Positions 41,085-52,199 of a stretch of 64,000 nt of DNA are shown in pieces. Where the stretch lies: assembly GCA_016271365.2 (NCBI GenBank), contig CM057451.1:368735501-368799500 (forward strand), given 5' to 3'. The translations under genes were made by a program, and so were the position numbers. Below the pieces are notes generated by a model. The model saw nothing but the letters and a program-made list of their open reading frames with translations, searched no databases and had not been told where the DNA came from. The first letter of the stretch is position 1, and the number at the start of each line of letters is the position of its first letter. Source of the DNA: Neoceratodus forsteri. Its lineage: Eukaryota; Chordata; Ceratodontiformes; Ceratodontidae.

Positions 41085-43465
41085 GTGATTATTACATTTA
41101 TATTTATTTTATTTATTTATTTTTATCTTATTTAAAGTTTGGTGACCGGGAGAGGCACATTGAGCCAAGGCTCATTTCCAGGTGTGATCTGGGAAAAGGG
41201 GAGTAGGAAGGTAATACAACAATTAAACAAGTCAGGAGGAAATACAATGTACAATTTTGAAATATATACATAGATACAAAATATATGTAAGGGAAAGTAT
41301 TCTATACGAGTAGAACAAAATACATTGAGGAGGTGTCACAATGAGCAAAGTAGCATAAGATATTACTGCATCTGACAGGTAACAAGTTACAGTCACTGTA
41401 GTTAACAAATATATATCATGGGCTTGAGCTGAGAAGAATCTGATTTGAATCAGCTACAGGAAGAGAAGGGGCATGAGAGGGGAAATTGGTGGTAGATAGG
41501 AGTAGGAGGTGAGAGGTGGGGAGGAATGGGAGAGAAAGAAAGTTAGAAGGGGGGGAGCAGACAGATAGGAGGAGAAATATTGTGCCAGGAGAGGGAACTA
41601 AAGATATGACAGGCACATACAAGAGATGGGGAGGGAGTGGGAGAGGGTGCATTTAAATGAGTGGAGTGAGGGAGCTAGATGGAGCGGGGTTGGGGGGAGA
41701 CAGTTCCAGATACAGGGAAGGCGGTAAGAGAAAGCAGCCTGCCCAGAGTTAGAGTGGCAGTGGGGAAGGTCAAAGGCGCAATAGCCCCTGGAACAGATAG
41801 AGTAGGAAGAGTGGGAGGATGGAGAAAGGAGAGTGGAGAGGTAAGGGGTGAGGGACCTGAACCAAAATTTGGAAATGAGTGAAGAGGCATGAAGGTGTCG
41901 GCAGGAGGAGAGGGATGGGAGAGAGAGGGAGGAGTAAAGGGTGCAGTGGTGAGTGTGTGGGGGGGGGGGTGTGGCAAAATGATAGAAAGTGTTGAAAAGT
42001 CAGTCCAGTCTGGAGAGGGAGGTGGACCCATAGACGACGTCTGCATAGTCAAAAATAGGCAGGATAGTTTTAGTGAGCAGTTCGCGGTGGACTGGAAAAG
42101 AGAGGGCATCTTTGTTTCTGTACATGGCACCAAGTCTTGGGCGGAGCCTAGAGTGAATGTAGTCGAGGAGGGTTGAGTAGTTGAGTCTGCTGTCCAGCCA
42201 GACACCAAGGTACTTATAGGCAGTGACTGCATCCAGGGTGGTGCCATCAAGGATGGAAAAGGAGGGGAGTGGGAAAAGAGGTCCCGAAGTTCATGGACAC
42301 TGTTTCCTTCACATTGACTTTAAGTTGGATGGCTTGGGACCATTGCAGAACATGGGTAAAGTCACTCTGCAGATGAGTGGTCATCAAGGGGGCAGAGGGG
42401 CCTGAAGTATAGAGAATGGTGTTGTCAGCATAAAGGTGAATTTTGTCAGAGGAGCAGACAGAGTGGAGTTCATTAAGAAAGACTTGAGAAGAGAATGGGG
42501 CCAAGGATAGACCCTCGGGGAACTCCAGCAAGTATAGGAAGGGGGGGGGGAGTGTTACCTGCTAGAACACAGGTGTAACAAGACAGATAGGAACTGAACC
42601 AATCGACTGTGGAGGTTTAAAGGCCAGCTGATCCAAGTTTGGATAGTAGGAGAGGATTAGATATGGAGTTGGGGGCCTTTGTTAGATTTGTAAAAATGGC
42701 AGAGGTAAGGTGTCCTTGGTCCATTCCAGTAAGGATTGCATCAGACACAGAAAAGGGAGGAAACTGACAAATGTGTTTTATGAAAGCTGGACTGGTAGAG
42801 GGAGAAAAAGTTGGAGGATGAGAGGACATTGGTAAGTCTAGTGAGGACTAGGGACTCTTGGAGCTTTGCTAATACAGAAAGGAGGGAAATGGGGTGGTAG
42901 TTTCCAGGTGAGGAGTGATTGCCTCCTTTGTGAAGGGGGATCACTTTGGCAGATTTCCCGGTCTGGGGGACTGTACAAAGGGTAAGTGAGGGGTTCAACA
43001 GATGGGACAGGGGATGGACTATGACAGGAGCTGAGATATGAAGGAGGACAGGGTCAATACTGTCAGGACTAGATCTGTGTGGGTTCAAAGAAAGAAGGGC
43101 ACGGAGGACCTCCTGGGCTGAGATGGGGGAGAACTGAAAGCCATTTGGTGAGGGGGTTGGGGGAGTTTGTGGGGCTAGCAGAGATGGCACAGGTGGTGAA
43201 GAAGGTGTTCAAAGAGGAGGCAGTAGTAAGAGGGTGAGTGACTAGCTTGTCATCAATGAGAAGGGGTGCGGATTAAGGGGGTTGAAGAGGAATGAGACGA
43301 TCTGTCAGAATTTGTGAAGTAAGTTTTGATTTTGCCGAAAGGTGGTCCTGAAGTAGTGTGGCTTTGCAGTGCAAATCGCTTTGGTGCTGCAGTTTCTTAG
43401 GGAGTGACAGAGAGGTCTGAGTGGGAGAGGGAAGATTTATATTTTGTCCATGCCCAGTCACGGTT
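41085..43465 (-). mobile_element. L2-like LINE copy 4
   Basis: A 5'-truncated minus-strand LINE of 2.4 kb, 3' end at about 41095-41130 (tttattttatttatttattt) next to gtttggtgaccgggagaggc. Its 3' untranslated region is purine-rich on the plus strand (41440-41660). The 5' truncation is near 43465, before the reverse transcriptase. It lies between the coding part and the terminal repeat of the Penelope-like element. Confidence 0.82.
41675..43465 (-). pseudogene. L2-like copy 4 reverse transcriptase remnant
   Basis: Minus strand: LSLNPHRSSPDSIDPVLLHI, KSAKVIPLHKGGNHSSPGNY, HPISLLSVLAKLQESLVLTR at 43110-42860, FTNLTKAPNSISN (motif A, with the family's LDLSKAFD degraded), and KIHLYADNTILYTS at about 42412-42445, so YADD has become YADN. 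The C-terminal third (42250-41675) is hard to follow. Several stops. Confidence 0.83.
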
Positions 43466-44110
43466 TATATGTAACAGTCTAATATGCTACCCTGTGTTTA
43501 TTATTTTCATCTTTTGTTTCTTTTAGGCCAATGTCAGGTTGGCATACCGCATCTTGCAGCTGTTTAACTAAAAGCCTGGTGTGGGTGATTGCGTCCTGGG
43601 AGTGGTGCCTCTCATCCATGTCACTTTGAGATTTTTCAAATCAGCATTTTTGCTACATCAGTTTATTGCTTGACTGTTTCAACCTTTGTATTTAATGCTG
43701 GTTTTCATGATTTCTTGTGCTATTCACAGTGTATTGTCTTGCCTGTATTTTCTGCAGTACTGCTTGGTTATTAGAAAAACAAATGTGTGTAAAAATTATC
43801 CCCCCCCCCCAATTTATTTGACTCCCTTACACTATTATTGCAATGTATTTGTGTTTGCCCAGATATGGCCTTTTAACCTTCCTATTATGAGTGGATTTAG
43901 CCAATGATTTCAATCCCTAGCTGATTGGAGGGATATAAAATGGGCATATCCTTTCCAGGACCCCATCCTCTGATGAAGACCCATCTGGTCGAAGTGCCAG
44001 GGCACCTGTCAGTGTTTGAGCGCTGGTATTTTTGTATCTGATTGTTGAGTGGTGAAATAAATTCTATTTTTGTAATATTTCTATTTGGCAGACTGAATCT
44101 TTTCACTTTT
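43466..44110 (+). repeat. Penelope-like terminal repeat (pseudo-LTR) candidate
   Basis: Non-coding sequence with a TATA-like ggatataaaatgg (43930), a hammerhead-like core just after it (listed separately), and aataaattc 60 bases further. Such an arrangement is known from the terminal repeats of Penelope-like elements. A C run lies at 43801-43810. Only one copy of the repeat is found, so identity rests on position and the ribozyme motif. Confidence 0.5.
43968..44010 (+). ncRNA. Hammerhead-ribozyme-like motif
   Basis: CTGATGA at 43970-43976 is the first conserved core. It is followed by stem II gacc/ggtc (43978-43981 with 43987-43990, loop catct), then GAA at 43991-43993, then a stem III hairpin gtgcc/ggcac (43994-43998 with 44001-44005, 2 base loop). 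The usual A-U pair closing stem III is a G-C pair here and the cleavage-site base would be C44006. Stem I pairing is not evident, so it is probably decayed. Known from Penelope-like terminal repeats, where it processes element RNA. Confidence 0.5.
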
Positions 44111-44265
44111 GTGTGCCTTATCCTACTGAGTGTGCCCTTGTAGGAGGCTTGCTTAGCGCAGGGCGGCTGCAAGGATCCTGCACTGTGAACACAGGCCATT
44201 TTCCTGTATCCATTATGCCCACCCAACCTGCTTCATATGCAGAAGTGAAACAGGTATGCTATACA

Positions 44266-44835
44266 AACATAGAATCATATCATAGAATCATAGAAATCTG
44301 GTGGCAGAAAAGGATCCTCTGGCCCATCGTGTCTGCCCCTTCCCCCCTTTACTCATTACCTATGTCACGGGACCTCCCCTTTCCCCACTTGCCAACCCCG
44401 TATGTCTGTCCCATGCCCTTTTGAATCTCTTCACCATTTCTGCCCCCACCACTTCCTCCGGTAATTTATTTTAGGTATCCACCACCCGCTCCATAAAGTA
44501 ACACCTCCTCACATTGCCTCTAAATCTTCCTCCCTCCAATCTTAAACTATGCCCTCTAGTTTTAACTCCCGCCTTCTTCTTAAATAAGCAACCCTTCCTT
44601 ACCTTACCTTATTGATCCCCTTCACATACTTAAATGTCTCTGTCATGTCCCCCCCCCTTCCTTCTAGTCTCCAGTGGGTACAGATCCAATTCCCTCCACC
44701 TCTCCTCATATGACTTCTCCTGCATACTGTGCACCATCTTGGTTGTCCTTCTCTGCACTTTCTCAATCCCATCTATGTCCTTCAGTAGGTGTGTACCTAG
44801 TTTATAGGATTCCATATCTGTTGCAGTTTTGTCCC
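44266..44835 (-). mobile_element. CR1 3' fragment
   Basis: Minus-oriented CR1 end: a tail of catagaatcatatcatagaa units at 44268-44305, then the terminal module ggcagaaaaggatcctctgg and about 500 bases of C-terminal coding and 3' sequence. KVQRRTTKMVHSMQEKSYEE can be read at 44760-44700. Confidence 0.82.
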
Positions 44836-45630
44836 ATTTCTTTTACTCTATCCCCAGTCACACTTGGTAATGAGTCTTGGCTCTGTGTGCCTTTCCTCAT
44901 TATCAATTCCTAAATAAATAATCCACATCAGAACGTTATCGAGGGGCAGGGACAGAAGTGGAGATGGGGTCTGTCATATGTGCCCAAAGCTTAGGACTTA
45001 ATGAAGGCTGACAAGAGGAGCATCCCAAAAGGACTTTCTCTTCCTGGAAGGATAGTTAGTGTCTCCTGCTGTGTTACTGGCACTTGGGTGCCTGCAGGTA
45101 GCAGTGCGGTCATAATCACCAGTGAGGGAGGGGCATGTTTGGAGTGTTGCTACTGCAGTACTCACTCACTCACTCACCCCTTTGCTTCCTCAGAGACATG
45201 GAACCAGGGAGAAAAACTTGCAGAGAGCCCCTCATGGTAGATGGAAGCTGCCATGCTCAGTGGCCACCCAACTGTGGTGCCAGAATCCTGAGCTCATTCC
45301 ACTGTTAATGGAAAAACTACTTCAGTGGTGCAGCAGGGAGCTAAATAGCCCTGGCGGTAGGCCCCTCAAGTCATGATGTAAAGGGCAGCCTGGGTAGGAA
45401 CACACTTAGTGGTCAAGGAATATGGTGTGATGACTGGGAGTCAATGGTGACCCTTCCAGAGGTGAAATCAGTCTAGTGGACCAGTTGAAGAGGTCCATAA
45501 GGGAAAATGTGCAGCAAACTAGAAGAAGGTCTGGTGGTTGGGGGGATGGAGAAAGCTGCTGAGTAGGGGTGTTGAAATTTCAAGATGTTACATACTGTGT
45601 GCTGTATAGTGTCTATCAGACTTTCTAAAA
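44836..45630. other. No recognisable feature
   Basis: Small open frames exist but none resembles a known protein or element. Short cactcactcactcac repeat at about 45160-45178. Confidence 0.5.
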
Positions 45631-45645
45631 AGGCCCCACAAATTT

Positions 45646-46284
45646 TTTTTTCCAAACTCTTTTGGTAGCACTGCCTTTACCCTGAACTCTCTCCAGATGG
45701 ACTCACGGCTTGTACCTGATCCTGCCCACCTGACGTCCTCAGCTCGACTCCTCTAAGGGCCTCAACTCTCCGTCCACTTACCCAGTCATCCAACCCCCTC
45801 CCCGGCTCTGGCTCCCCCGAGGCGGAACCGCCATTACTCCTTCCTGGCGCTCTATCTATAATCCAGACGAGCGACCAGGCAGGGAGGAGCAAAGAAGCAA
45901 GCCGAGAAACCCGACATTGGGAGTGGTGGCCAGCCCCCGGACCATCCTTCGCCTATCAGGAGGCAGGAATTTTTTCTTTGTGCTTTCCTCCTTGGCGTGG
46001 CGTGCAATGGATGTCAGCGCGGGTCTGCCCACAGACATCTTGCCAATGCCAACTCCTCTGCAGAACCTTGCTACTGAGCAATGCCCCCAGCTTCCACCAG
46101 GTGCCACTACTGAGCTCGGTACTCCCTGGATCCCACCCCAGGAGAAGAGAGCAGTCCTCCGGACACTCAATCTTCTCCTTCCCTGCCGATCCCCGATGGC
46201 CCTGGCTCATTCCCGAACATGGGTCGCTGGTGTGGCACAAGGCATGGCATCCAGCACCTCAGCCCTCAGCACCACCAGGCTGAC
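45646..46284 (-). mobile_element. Long SINE-like repeat (LS), copy 6
   Basis: A 639 base insert with a perfect 15 base target duplication, aggccccacaaattt, at 45631-45645 and 46285-46299. On its own strand it starts gtcagcctggtggtgctgag, continues with the family head (ccatgttcgggaatgagcc in the hairpin region) and ends in a short A run. The body matches other copies only in part. Confidence 0.83.
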
Positions 46285-46299
46285 AGGCCCCACAAATTT

Positions 46300-46789
46300 A
46301 CAACATGGACTAGAGATTTCTCTGATTCTCAGCAAAAATTAGGAAAGGGAATTGGAAGCATTCACTAAGAAATAAAAAAAAAAAAACCAAAAAAAAAAAC
46401 ATATCCTGTTAACTGCATGGCTAAAAATACCTAGACCAAAACAGTCTAGAACTTGGGTTCAGGACTTTTCTTTCTTCAAATTAAAAATACTATCAGAGGG
46501 ACAGGTAACATGCAAATTCTGACCATAGTGCAGTACATATTTATTGTCTGTTGCAAAGCAGTGTTAACGTTTTAGCTCATTTTCAGAATTGGCATCTACT
46601 ACTTTCAAATACTTAGATTTTCCTAAAAAGTGTTCATAATGATGTAGTGATTTGAGAGTAAAACGTCAGTTTTTCATGTTGAGAATCTTAGCATGGATTT
46701 TGCCGCTTTCATTATGCTTTATCTTCCCTGCCCAAGCAATATCTTTAAAGGCGTCCCAGTCAGTGCTGAAAAATACATGACACTGGAGG
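46300..46789. other. No recognisable feature
   Basis: AT-rich, with two A runs separated by cc at about 46374-46400. No coding or structured element seen. Confidence 0.5.
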
Positions 46790-48780
46790 ACACAAACTGT
46801 GGCGACCCCTAGAGGGTCTGTTTTCTTATAGGTGTAACCCCCCTACAAATGGGGGATCCCGAAAAGTCTTCATTGAGCTTGCCTAAATGCTCACTGCCAA
46901 GCTGGTGTCTTGCATTTTAGCAGTTTAAATGTGATTGCCAGAGAGTGCCTGTAAAGCCTCTCTGCGCTATCTCTTTAAGAGCTGCCTGGATTGCAATCAG
47001 AAGTAATCTGAGTGGGAGCTCTGTTGAAAGATGTGACTATTTGCTGAAAATCATTTAGAGTAATAATGATAATGTAGTTTGTCTAACCTGCCTTCTTTGC
47101 AGCAAGGACTGATTTGTTTATCTCCACTATCTTGGTCCTGGAGTGCCGAAATGGACCAATCAGTACTGGCGGGACCTAAAATGGAGCCGGACTACAGGAG
47201 CTGTCTGAAGTCAAAATCTGTAGGAACTGTAGTTTTCGGCTTTTGGTGCCTTTTTGCATCTGAAGGGGGAGCCTTTGTTGTGACTGACATATCAGTCAAC
47301 CAAACCTTTTTGGATTCTAGGGAAAGTCTCAGGCTTGCTGGCAGTTGAGTCAGATCTAAGTTGGGAGCTGAAGAAGCAACAGCTTGAGACAGTCAAGCAG
47401 CCCTCTGAGTAGTTTCACGCGGGAGAACTATGGAAAGGCCTGAGTTGTGGCCTGCATGTCTGCCTGCTGCCCCTGAGAAGGAGAGAATAGAATTATTTCA
47501 GACTAAATCCAAGTTTGTGAGAACAAAGTAAGCCACTGATTTGTTACCAGGCTTATACCTGAAGAAGACCGAAGATTTTGCTGAATGTGATCGGCCTGTC
47601 AGGATTTCCAGCTGCTTTTGAATCCCCGGTTAGTGCAGAGACTTTGCGATCGTGTTCGAAAAGCAGTTTGCCTGGTACAGCAGAATTTCCTTACATGTAA
47701 ATGTGCTGTGAGTTGTCAGTGGGTCGTGATTTGATTCCCCACTGTGTGAACTGTGTATTGCTTCCTGGAAGCTGTATCCAGCCCAAAACAGACTGTATCC
47801 GAATTTGTCTCCATTTGGCCGGGGCCTTGCCACACTGGCCCAGCCAGACTACCCACTGCACAGCGAAAGCCATCGACGAGAGACCTGCCTGGGGATCAAA
47901 CCCCTGCTCCACGCTTGAACAGGAATGATGCCTCGGCGATTCGTGTGGGTCCTACTTCTCCTGGTACTCCAGATTAACCACCTGCTGTCTCGATTTTCGT
48001 CCAGCCTGTGTCCAGTTTTGGGTATCATGAGTAATCATCAGGGTAGCTCCCTCCAACAACAGCCTAGTCTAAAAGCGTGTCATCTGATTGTCTTGTTTTC
48101 TTTTCACGAACTGAGCCTTCTGGCTCCAGATTACAAATAGTGTGTGTTGTGCATGTTGTTTTCTTCCATCACAGGGCCCCAACCAGCTGCAACGTTCCTG
48201 GCTAGCCCACCATTCTTCATCTGGGTACCCAGAGTGTGTGACTGTTTATGGACCCTGAAGTGCTGCATAACTGTTTGATTGATACAGCCTTTAAGCAAAT
48301 TAACCTGATTACACCCCTCCCTTGTTCAAGTCCCTTAAATAAATCAGATCTAACTGTTTTTTGCATTTACCCTGACTGTGGTTCCAGTTTGTGCAAGAGT
48401 ACTGTACTGCTGTTACTTGTTGTGTATATAACCTTGTTTTACAGGGAGTCCCCAGGGCCGGGCCAGAGGAAAGCCCTGGTGGTAAGTGCAAACACTGTGG
48501 GTACTTGTGTGGTGTATCAGGGGTATTGTGAAAGTGATTATTGTCTATTGTTCTGGCCACTAGGAAGGAAAGAGGAGGGTTGCAGTGTCCCGGAGGGCTG
48601 TGCCCAGATTAGCTTGACCACTACCAACCCTGACCTCCGGGTGGAGGCACCTGTTTCAGAACTCAGGCCCCTTAACCTGCTACTAGCCAAGCAGGCAGGG
48701 GTAGTAGCCCTTGGGATAGTGCCACCTAGGGGTTACATAGTATTATACTACTGGGTGTAAAGTGTTGCCGAAAAATAATT
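46790..48780 (+). repeat. LTR-like repeat, first copy (class uncertain)
   Basis: About 2 kb of non-coding sequence with a possible polyadenylation signal (aaataaatc near 48338) and a segment at 48640-48730 that recurs at 58497-58650 (gggtggaggcacc, ccccttaacctg, gtagtag, gggttacat in the same order). A terminal repeat of an LTR retrotransposon would fit, but I could not define TG...CA ends or a target duplication. Small frames at 47079-47348 and 48248-48760 resemble nothing known. Confidence 0.35.
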
Positions 48781-49050
48781 TTACCCACCATGTGACCTTT
48801 GGTGGCCATTACAGTCATCAATATAAAACAGGGCTATGGGTTTTTTAATCCTTCAGTGATCATCTTACATAATGTTAGCAGTCAGGGGTGAGATATAATA
48901 GAGGCAGTTATTGAACTCTGTTTCTTTTTTCTTTCAGTTAATCCATTTATTGGCAATATTTCCAGGTTATACAGCATGAAGTACATTCTGTTACATGTTG
49001 GAGACATACAAGATTGACTGGAAATGAGCTTATCATTACAAGGTCTAATA
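48781..49050. other. No recognisable feature
   Basis: Sequence between the LTR-like repeat and the Tigger-like terminus. Nothing supported. Confidence 0.45.
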
Positions 49051-49115
49051 CAGTCCGATCCACCTATAGTGGACAGCTTTATGGTGGACACCTGCTTATA
49101 ATGGATAGATCTGCC
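49051..49115 (+). repeat. Tigger/pogo-like terminal inverted repeat, left
   Basis: Starts CAGT after a TA dinucleotide, then ccgatccacctatagtggac, tatggtggacacctgctta and taatgga. The succession of ggaca boxes resembles the ends of pogo/Tigger DNA transposons. The opposite end may be at 59165. Confidence 0.55.
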
Positions 49116-50075
49116 TTGCCAAAAATCAAACACTATGTACATAATGTTAAAAAATCCCATTTATACCACTAACCTCCCCAGTGGGTAGGGCTTACCTTGC
49201 TGCTTCCTGCCAGTGCACCACTGCCCGTTCTGGTCTATTATGGTGCCTCTGAGGTCTCCATCCAGCCCCAGCAATGTTTTCCTTGTAAAAGAGGGGCCAG
49301 AGGAGCAAAGATGTGTGACCACCTTGCAGCCACATCATGAATGCGCGAGCTGGCTGCCGCGCATGTGCAGAACAGCGTTACAGCGCTAAATATGTAAAAA
49401 CAGCTTTAGCGGCTCCTCTGGCGTTCTTTGTGTGTGCCTTGGCCCCTGTGGGCATTAAGATAATAAAAGGGGTCCAGAGGCACTTGAGGAGAACAAAATA
49501 AAATATTAAATCTGGCGATCATAAAGCTACACTGATAAAAGGCAATAGTACTTTAAGAACAGCCAATTACTGCTATATGAATATTCATGAGCCTGCCTGA
49601 CACCAAGGGGGACTGTGTAATGGCAGCAGCAATGGGCAGGGAAAGCCCTTTTCAGAATCCATTCTACCACCGGACACCACATCAGAGGAGCAGTAAGTGG
49701 ACAATGGGATCCTTATTTATTAAAACAGTATGGTTTGGCTGCAAAGAGACTTTTAGTGTTGGGACTTTGGACTGTATTGCAGCATCCATATTGCCCATTT
49801 TTGACCCTGAAGCCAGCCAATGAGAGAGCCAGGAGCCCTAAGGCACTGCAGCTATGGCTCCTGGGAAAAGAGGCAAGGGCAATGAATGGTGCTCAAGAAA
49901 GGAACCAATGGGGCATCGAGTAAGCCTAATAAATATTAATTTTCTGATGGACAGCCTGCATCAGGAGCTGCCCTGAGCTCCTGAAACCCAGATGACAAAG
50001 ACTGTTCAGTTCAGTTCAGCTGGAGCCCCTCCTGAGGGAAAGGGGCTCTGGCTCTTGCTCCAGAGAGATGCAGAA
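49116..50075. other. Possible Tigger-like interior, no gene seen
   Basis: No transposase could be read. A CpG-rich stretch with gccgcgcatgtgcag near 49356 is present. A small frame at 49587-49823 is not recognised. Confidence 0.4.
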
Positions 50076-50079
50076 GGCT

Positions 50080-50490
50080 TGCCTGGGGGCTTGCAGAGCT
50101 ATCAGCCCAGAGTCCCTGTGCTTGCCTCCTAATGTCTGGAGGGAGCTGCTGAGGATGAAGTGTTGAATTGCTGACCAGAAGCAAGAAAGTGTCTGAGAGG
50201 TTCCCAAGGGAGAGGAAGCTTCTTTGCGATTGTCAGGTGAAGAAGGAGACCTACCAGTGGGGCTTATATGGCTGCTAGCCCAGGAGGTGCTCCAAGTTGC
50301 CTTGCTTTGCCTTCCAATGGCTGGAAGGAGAATGTCGATAGAATGAAAGTGTCATTTGCTGACCAGTGTTACGGTCATTGGCTGGGAGTTCCTTGAGGGA
50401 AGAGAAATTGCCCAGGATACCTGAGAAAGTATGGAGGCCTACTTGGAAGTTTACATAACCGAATAGCCAAGGGAGCCTGCCTGATGTGTC
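50080..50490. repeat. 180 bp tandem repeat, two units and a part
   Basis: Two diverged units, about 50090-50250 and 50262-50440, share in order a tagcccag-like start, ttgcct...aatg(t/g)ctgga(g/a)gga, gctgaccag, gaggttcc/ggagttcc, and ggagacctac/ggaggcctac. A third begins at 50449 (taaccgaatagccaaggg) and is cut by CR1 at 50505. Confidence 0.6.
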
Positions 50491-50504
50491 CTGCAGATAG
50501 AAAC

Positions 50505-51785
50505 ATAGACTTTAATGGTAGACAAGGACCGCTTCGCCCGCCCAGTCTGCCCATTTCCCTATCTATTGGATAAGCTGCAGATCTTAGTTTACCAACAGCC
50601 TACTTCCTCCTACCCCCCACTATAATTGCCTTATAGCTGTCCCATGCATTCTTGAATTCTCCCACTATTTTTGACCCCACAACCTCCTCAGGAAGGCGGT
50701 TACATGCATCCACCACTCCCTCTGTGAAAAAATATTTCCTCACGTTGTCCCTGAGCTGTCCCCTTCCGTCTTTAAATTGTGCCCCCTTGTTCCTGCACAT
50801 CTCTTTTTCTGAAAGTTGCTAACTTCTTGGACTTAGCTGATTCCCCTGAGGTACTTGGAAGCTTTTATCATGTCTCCCCTCTCCCTCCTTTCCTCAAGGG
50901 TATACATATTAAGCTCTCTGAGTCTCTCTTTATATGACTTCTGTTGCAGACCCTACACCATTTTAGTTGCCCTCCTCTGGACTGCCTCCATCCTGTCTAT
51001 ATCCTTGCGGAGATGGGGTCTTCAAAAACTGCATGCAGTACTCCAGATGGGGTCTCACCAACTGCCTGTACAGACGTATAACAACTTCCTGTTTTCTACT
51101 GGTGATACCTCTCTCTATGCATCCCAGTATCACCCCAGCTCTCCTTACTGCATTGTCATATTGCTTGCCTACCTTAAGGTCATCTGATATGACTACCCCC
51201 AGGTCCCTTTCCATTTTTGTTGTTGTTAGTACCTCCCCCCATTGTGTACTCTTTCCCAGGGTTTTTGTTTCCTTGGTGCATTATTTTGAATTTCTTTGCA
51301 GTGAATCTAAGCTGCCATACTTTTGACCATTCTTCCAAACTTGCCAAGTGCCTTCTCATCCTTTCCACACCCACTTGTGTATCAACTCTGTTGCAGATCT
51401 TTGTGTCATCTGCAAAGAGGCATACTTTTCCTTCCAGACCCTCTGCAATGTCTCCTAAGACATTACAGAGGGCTGGTCCCAGTACTGAACCCTACAGTAC
51501 CCCACTAGTAACCTCCCTTTCTTTGGAGTGAGTTCCATTTACTATTACCCTCTGTATCCTGTTGTGCAGCCAATTTTTACCCTGGCTACCACCCTGGGAC
51601 CCACTCCTAGGCTGGATGACTTGATTATTAATCTTTTGTGTGGGACTGTGTCAAATGCCTTGCTAAAATCTAGGTAGGCAATATCCACAGCCCCTCCCTG
51701 ATCTACTACTTTGGTCACCCAGTCAAAGAAATCGATTAGATTTGTCTGACACGACCTTCCTGCTGTGAATCCATGCTGCCTTGGA
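50505..51785 (-). mobile_element. CR1 3' part, copy 4
   Basis: Minus strand, 3' end at 50505 (agaaacatagactttaatgg), 5'-truncated at about 51785 within the reverse transcriptase. YLDFSKAFDTVPHKRLI (motif A) and an FADDTKI-type motif C (complement of gatctttgtgtcatctgc at 51395) are readable, then EEWSKVWQLRFTAKKFKIMH. Frameshifts between. Very similar to the following full-length CR1. Confidence 0.87.
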
Positions 51786-52102
51786 TGGAAAGCGAAAGTG
51801 GGAAGATTTTTTCTTCTATTTATGTTTGAACTTGCAAGATGAGAAGATTTGTTCTTCTGTTGTGTCTGAGCTTCTTTTTTTTTTAACTTCATCTCCACTT
51901 GCCTGGAGAACTCTTTCCAGCATCCTTGGGGCTCCCCGCCTCTACCTCCCTCCATGACTTCATCTCCCCTCCTCACTCATGCACCCCAGCACCACCTCTG
52001 GGTCTGAACCCTCCGGAGGTAAGGCTGCCCTATCCACCCAGGGCGTTCTATCTAAGGGCAAAGTGCTGGGCACACGAGTGGCCCCAATGGAGAAGAGGTC
52101 AT
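51786..52102. repeat. Hairpin repeat units and unassigned sequence
   Basis: 51796-51875 holds two imperfect units each containing a small hairpin such as agaagatttgttcttct, the same family as 57170-57310. A T run follows (51873-51883), then about 210 bases, CT-rich at first, that I cannot assign, up to the next CR1 end. Confidence 0.5.
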
Positions 52103-52199
52103 AGAAACATAGACTTTGATGGCAGATAAGGACCACTTGGCCCACTCAGTCTGCCCATTTCCCTGCCTACTGGATAAGCTGCAGATTCTAGTTAACCAA

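Larger units (their letters stand above)
21190..44110 (+). mobile_element. Penelope-like element, one copy exploded over 23 kb
   Basis: Plus-strand, colinear pieces of a single Penelope-like element. N-terminal and finger part 21190-21711; palm start 21900-22097; palm end with catalytic motif and thumb 27390-27722; region after the thumb 38090-38279; linker and GIY-YIG endonuclease 38856-39640; short untranslated pieces 40228-40277 and 40919-41084; terminal repeat 43466-44110 with a hammerhead-like core. Added together these make roughly 3 kb, the usual size of such elements. The protein reading breaks exactly at insertion boundaries and resumes on the far side, e.g. 22097 to about 27390, 27722 to 38090, and 38279 to 38856 (the last with a 10 base target duplication). 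The pieces could instead come from two copies; order, strand and near-gapless joins argue for one. Confidence 0.72.

Noticed and set aside
41675..42250. 191-codon Pro/Ser/Thr-rich frame as a mucin-like protein
   Set aside because: It lies antisense of the plus strand within an L2-like LINE and its composition follows from the CT-rich element strand.
48248..48760. 170-codon frame as a coding sequence
   Set aside because: No domain or typical composition, and the region recurs as a non-coding LTR-like repeat at 58.5 kb.
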